A DNA stretch of 64,000 nucleotides from Ignavibacteria bacterium. GTDB lineage: Bacteria > Bacteroidota > Ignavibacteria > Tepidaquicellales > OLB5. Below the pieces are notes generated by a model, which saw nothing but the letters and a program-made list of their open reading frames with translations, was not told where the DNA came from and did not search any database. The position numbers and the translations under genes are program-made. The stretch lies in the NCBI GenBank assembly GCA_030835025.1, contig JAUQWS010000024.1, forward strand, positions 1-64,000, in the 5' to 3' direction. Positions 61,023 to 64,000 of the stretch are shown in pieces. The number at the start of each line of letters is the position of its first letter. Position 1 is the first letter of the stretch.

Positions 61023-61790
61023 TTGAGTTATTTTAAGAAAGAAATAAGAGAACTGTCAAAAGCTGTAAGGACTTTGAGTTTTAAAGAGACGTTCATTTTT
61101 ATTTCGGTCGCGGTAATTACATTTGTATCAATGTATTATGCTTCACCAAACTTCTTCAGGAAGATATTTGACACTTCTGACGACAAGTTTTATTCATCGC
61201 TCTACTGGTTTTCTGCCGACGGGTTCCTGATGTTTGTTGTGCCTTTGCTCCTGATCTACTTTGTTCTAAAAGGAAAACCCTCTGATTACGGGTTCAGAAT
61301 TGGAGACCTCAAGTTTGGAGTATTAACTTCATTGATATTCATAGCGGTAATGCTCCCGTTTATATGGATCGTATCGGGCTCAAAAAGCTTTGCATCAACG
61401 TATCCACAGGGCGGAATGTTCGTTAGAGAGAACATGGATGTGCTTTTGTATTATGAGCTTTTTGTCGGATTTTATATGCTTGCGTGGGAGTTTTTCTGGA
61501 GAGGTTATATGCTTTTTGGACTCAAAGAAAAATTTGGCTACTATGCAATTTTTATTCAGATGGTTCCGTTCTTTATATTGCACAGAGGTAAACCTGATTT
61601 GGAGACTTTTGCCTCCATATTCGCGGGATTGATCCTCGGAGTTCAGGCATGGCGGGCAAATTCATTTATATATTGTTTCTTCGTTCACTGGCTTGTCATG
61701 ATCTTTGTGGATGTAATTTCTGTTTTAAGGTATAAATCGGACTCTTACGGAATTGGCTTTGACGCATTTATCAAACTTTTTACGAATTAA
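61023..61790 (+). CDS. CPBP-family intramembrane protein
   Basis: A 255-residue protein with about seven or eight membrane helices. The CPBP (CAAX protease/ABI) region has AWEFFWRGYM and FILHRGKPDLETFASIFAG. The canonical first motif is EExxxR; here it is W-Glu-F-F-W-Arg, with the first Glu missing, so metal binding relies on the second Glu and the His of motif 2. Such variants are known in the family and may be active or not. The start is TTG 61023. It ends 10 bases before pdxJ. Confidence 0.8.
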   Translation: MSYFKKEIRELSKAVRTLSFKETFIFISVAVITFVSMYYASPNFFRKIFDTSDDKFYSSLYWFSADGFLMFVVPLLLIYFVLKGKPSDYGFRIGDLKFGVLTSLIFIAVMLPFIWIVSGSKSFASTYPQGGMFVRENMDVLLYYELFVGFYMLAWEFFWRGYMLFGLKEKFGYYAIFIQMVPFFILHRGKPDLETFASIFAGLILGVQAWRANSFIYCFFVHWLVMIFVDVISVLRYKSDSYGIGFDAFIKLFTN

Positions 61791-61800
61791 AATAATTAGC

Positions 61801-62523
61801 ATGAGACTTTGTATCAACATAGATCACATTGCAACACTTAGGCAGGCAAGACTTGAATCTGAGCCTGATCCGATAGTTGCAGCAGGAATTTGCGAACTTG
61901 CAGGGGCTGACGGAATAGTCTGCCATTTGCGTGAGGACAGGCGCCACATAATCGATAGGGATGTCAGGATCCTGAAGGAGATTGTAAAAACCAAGCTTGA
62001 CCTGGAAATGGCAGCGACAGATGAAATGGTGAAAATTGCAAAAGAGATCAAACCCCATATGGTCACTCTTGTCCCTGAGAAAAGGCAGGAGCTTACAACC
62101 GAAGGCGGCCTTGACCTTGCTGCTCTTGAATTCAAGATTTCACCGGCAATTGACCTTCTTAAGGAAGACGGCATAAAAGTGAGTGTATTTATCGAACCAA
62201 GTCCGGAAAGTGTTGATATGGCACTGGAAATAGGTGCTGACATGATCGAAATTCACACCGGCAAATACGGCAGGCTAAGAGATGCAAATGATATCATTAC
62301 AGAGCTGGAAATCATAAGCCGGACAGCAAAGCTTGCAAAAGAGCTTGGCATTGGCGTGAATGCAGGGCACGGACTGAATTACGGCAACATCACGGCAATT
62401 GCAAATATTGCCGAAATAGATGAAGTAAGCATCGGCCATTCAATTATTGCACGGGCAGTATTTACGGGACTCGGGCCTGCCGTTAAGGAGATGATAGAGA
62501 TAATAAGAAGGACGAGACCCTGA
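61801..62523 (+). CDS. pdxJ: Pyridoxine 5'-phosphate synthase
   Basis: A 240-residue TIM-barrel enzyme that joins 1-deoxyxylulose 5-phosphate and 3-amino-2-oxopropyl phosphate to make pyridoxine 5'-phosphate (DXP-dependent vitamin B6 route). Signatures: LCINIDHIATLRQAR at the N-terminus, HLREDRRHI, VTLVPEKR and IGVNAGHGLNYGN. The start is ATG 61801, giving the normal length; the frame is open upstream to 61753, inside the CPBP gene, but that adds no conserved sequence. No riboswitch or PLP regulator is visible. Confidence 0.96.
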   Translation: MRLCINIDHIATLRQARLESEPDPIVAAGICELAGADGIVCHLREDRRHIIDRDVRILKEIVKTKLDLEMAATDEMVKIAKEIKPHMVTLVPEKRQELTTEGGLDLAALEFKISPAIDLLKEDGIKVSVFIEPSPESVDMALEIGADMIEIHTGKYGRLRDANDIITELEIISRTAKLAKELGIGVNAGHGLNYGNITAIANIAEIDEVSIGHSIIARAVFTGLGPAVKEMIEIIRRTRP

Positions 62524-62538
62524 AATGTTTAATACTCA

Positions 62539-63291
62539 ATGACTGTCTTTTCAGAAAAGTTGATCTCTGAGCTGAAGAATGCGCGGGTAGTATCGGTACT
62601 TACAGGTGCCGGCGTATCGGCTGAAAGCGGCGTACCGACTTTCAGAGATAAGGGAGGCTTATGGCAGAAATTCAAACCTGAACAGCTCGCGAATTTCGAA
62701 GCATTCATGTCTGACCCTGATTTTGTGTGGAGCTGGTACCAGCACAGGCGGGAAATTATGAGAGAGGTTGAACCCAATCAGGGGCATTTTGCACTTGCTG
62801 AAATGGAGAACCTGTTCGGTGAATTTAATCTCATCACACAGAATATCGATAATCTTCACAATCGGGCAGGCAGTAAAAGAGTTACGGAACTGCACGGAAA
62901 CATCGAACGGAATTACTGTATTGGCTGCAGAACTTTCTATAATGAAATTGACGTTGCAGAAAAAGAAGTTATTAAATGTGTAAAATGCGGCGGATTGGTA
63001 AGACCGGATGTGGTTTGGTTCGGCGAATACCTGCCTCCCGAGGCTCTGGAGCATGCACAGGAATGTGCCGAGAGATCAGATGTTTTCTTTTCAATAGGTA
63101 CTTCTGCTGAGGTTTATCCTGCTGCAATGCTTCCGCTGATTGCGAAACGCTCCGGCGCTTACGCTGTTGAAGTAAATATCAAACCCAGTGCTATTTCCGG
63201 GGAGCTTGACGAAGTTTTGATCGGGAAAAGCGGCGGAATCCTTTTTGAACTTGTGAATAAATTAAAGAAAGAAAGACCGGAGCACGGATAA
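62539..63291 (+). CDS. cobB: NAD-dependent protein deacylase (Sir2, SIRT5-like class III)
   Basis: A 250-residue sirtuin that removes acyl groups from lysine using NAD+. Motifs: GAGVSAESGVPTFRD (23-37), TQNIDNLH (100-107), catalytic His119 (ELHGN), and a zinc site Cys127, Cys130, Cys147, Cys150. Tyr67-xx-Arg70 (WYQHR) is the pair that binds succinyl and malonyl groups in class III sirtuins, so desuccinylase activity is predicted. Overlaps lptB by one base (TAATG). Confidence 0.94.
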   Translation: MTVFSEKLISELKNARVVSVLTGAGVSAESGVPTFRDKGGLWQKFKPEQLANFEAFMSDPDFVWSWYQHRREIMREVEPNQGHFALAEMENLFGEFNLITQNIDNLHNRAGSKRVTELHGNIERNYCIGCRTFYNEIDVAEKEVIKCVKCGGLVRPDVVWFGEYLPPEALEHAQECAERSDVFFSIGTSAEVYPAAMLPLIAKRSGAYAVEVNIKPSAISGELDEVLIGKSGGILFELVNKLKKERPEHG

Positions 63292-64000
63292 TGCCTTCTA
63301 TACTTAAAGCCAACGGCCTTGTCAAAGAGTACAGCAAAAGATCTGTTGTAGACGGAGTAACGGTATCTGTTAAACAGGGAGAAATTGTGGGGTTGCTTGG
63401 ACCTAACGGTGCGGGAAAAACCACAACTTTCTATATGATAACCGGAATGGTTAAACCAAATGCAGGTGAGATATTGCTGGATAGCGAAGATATTTCACTT
63501 TTTCCCATGTATAAAAGGGCAAGGCTCGGGATCGGCTATTTGCCGCAGGAAGCTTCAATATTCCGCAAAATGACGGTATACGAGAACATTTATTCTGTAC
63601 TGGAATTTATGCCATTGGAAAAATATGAAAGGGAAGAGAAGACAAATGAACTGATGAAAGAGTTTGGTATTGCGCACATTTCCTCCAGCCGGGGTTACGT
63701 ACTATCAGGGGGGGAAAGGCGAAGGACTGAAATTGCACGTGCCATTGCTACTGACCCGAAGTTCATACTGCTTGATGAACCGTTTGCAGGGATTGACCCT
63801 ATTGCCGTTGAGGAAATAATGAGAATGGTTGCGAAGCTGAAGAACAGGGGAATAGGAGTCCTTATTACAGATCACAATGTGCACGAAACTCTTTCAATTG
63901 TTGACAGGGGCTATATACTTATCGAAGGCAGAATATTCAGGCAGGGTTCTTCAGAGGAGCTTGCAGGAGACGAAATGGTCCGTAAACTCTATCTTGGAGA
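63291..64000 (+). CDS. lptB: Lipopolysaccharide export ABC transporter ATPase LptB (3' end beyond the window)
   Basis: A partial gene of 236 complete codons, still open at the end. Walker A is GPNGAGKTTTFYMITG, the Q-loop GIGYLPQEASIFRKMTV, the signature LSGGERRRTEIARA, Walker B FILLDEPFAGIDPIAV and the switch His is in ITDHNVHETL. This is characteristic of LptB, which powers movement of lipopolysaccharide from the inner membrane through the Lpt bridge. Only the last few residues seem missing. ATG overlaps the cobB stop by one base. Together with kdsC and mlaE it supports a Gram-negative, lipopolysaccharide-bearing cell. Confidence 0.95.
   Translation, partial: MPSILKANGLVKEYSKRSVVDGVTVSVKQGEIVGLLGPNGAGKTTTFYMITGMVKPNAGEILLDSEDISLFPMYKRARLGIGYLPQEASIFRKMTVYENIYSVLEFMPLEKYEREEKTNELMKEFGIAHISSSRGYVLSGGERRRTEIARAIATDPKFILLDEPFAGIDPIAVEEIMRMVAKLKNRGIGVLITDHNVHETLSIVDRGYILIEGRIFRQGSSEELAGDEMVRKLYLG

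Noticed and set aside
61753-61800. Upstream extension of pdxJ
   Set aside because: It overlaps the end of the CPBP gene and precedes the conserved MRLCINIDHIATLRQ start.

Overview
The window is a stretch of bacterial chromosome from the Bacteroidota/Chlorobiota/Ignavibacteriota (FCB) group, most likely an Ignavibacteria-like lineage. The reasons are four secreted proteins ending in the PNPFNP-type Por secretion (T9SS) sorting domain, a PorV-type outer-membrane protein, a GWxTD protein, a two-membrane (LptB, MlaE, outer-membrane barrel) cell plan, and promoters that fit the Bacteroidetes pattern TTG-N19/20-TAnnTTTG rather than the E. coli pattern. No species is claimed. Base composition is moderate except for an AT-rich island near 6.1-7.0 kb.

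Layout. 1-4.2 kb: tRNA-Glu, a HIT-family hydrolase, an EF-G-like GTPase, a DUF948-like and a YtxH-like envelope protein, all on the minus strand. 4.2-7.85 kb: an accessory island. It holds 1.3 kb of nested palindromes, a REP-associated tyrosine transposase (RAYT) flanked by inverted REP hairpins, an AT-rich secreted protein, and a truncated RHS-core gene cut off by another REP. 7.85-12.9 kb: rhodanese, prs, metallophosphoesterase, inositol-monophosphatase/histidinol-phosphatase, KdsC-like phosphatase, LysE-like exporter.

13.05-31.9 kb: a complete division and cell-wall (dcw) operon: mraZ, rsmH, ftsL, ftsI, murE, murF, mraY, an outer-membrane barrel gene, murD, ftsW, murG, a small membrane protein, murC, murB, ftsQ, ftsA, ftsZ. 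It starts at a promoter followed by three 10-bp-spaced MraZ boxes and ends in a strong terminator. Most genes overlap or abut. The two extra genes lie inside the translationally coupled chain.

31.9-42.1 kb: mixed genes (WD40 protein, secreted unknown, Ig-like lipoprotein, glycosyltransferase with an in-frame CAGATT repeat, purD, sugar epimerase, meaB, acyl-CoA dehydrogenase, mlaE). 42.3-58.6 kb: a secretion block with a T9SS subtilase, three tandem T9SS Asp-box paralogues, then a TonB-dependent receptor, a 1111-residue secreted protein and a PorV-family protein that look like one unit. 58.6-64 kb: GWxTD protein, YbbR-like protein, CPBP membrane protein, pdxJ, a Sir2 deacylase and the 5' part of lptB, which runs off the end.

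The most unusual points are the RAYT/REP family with a second palindrome nested in it, the RHS remnant truncated by that REP, the outer-membrane barrel gene coupled into the dcw operon, and the recurrent promoter architecture. None of these is proven here to be a new system; they are the best leads.
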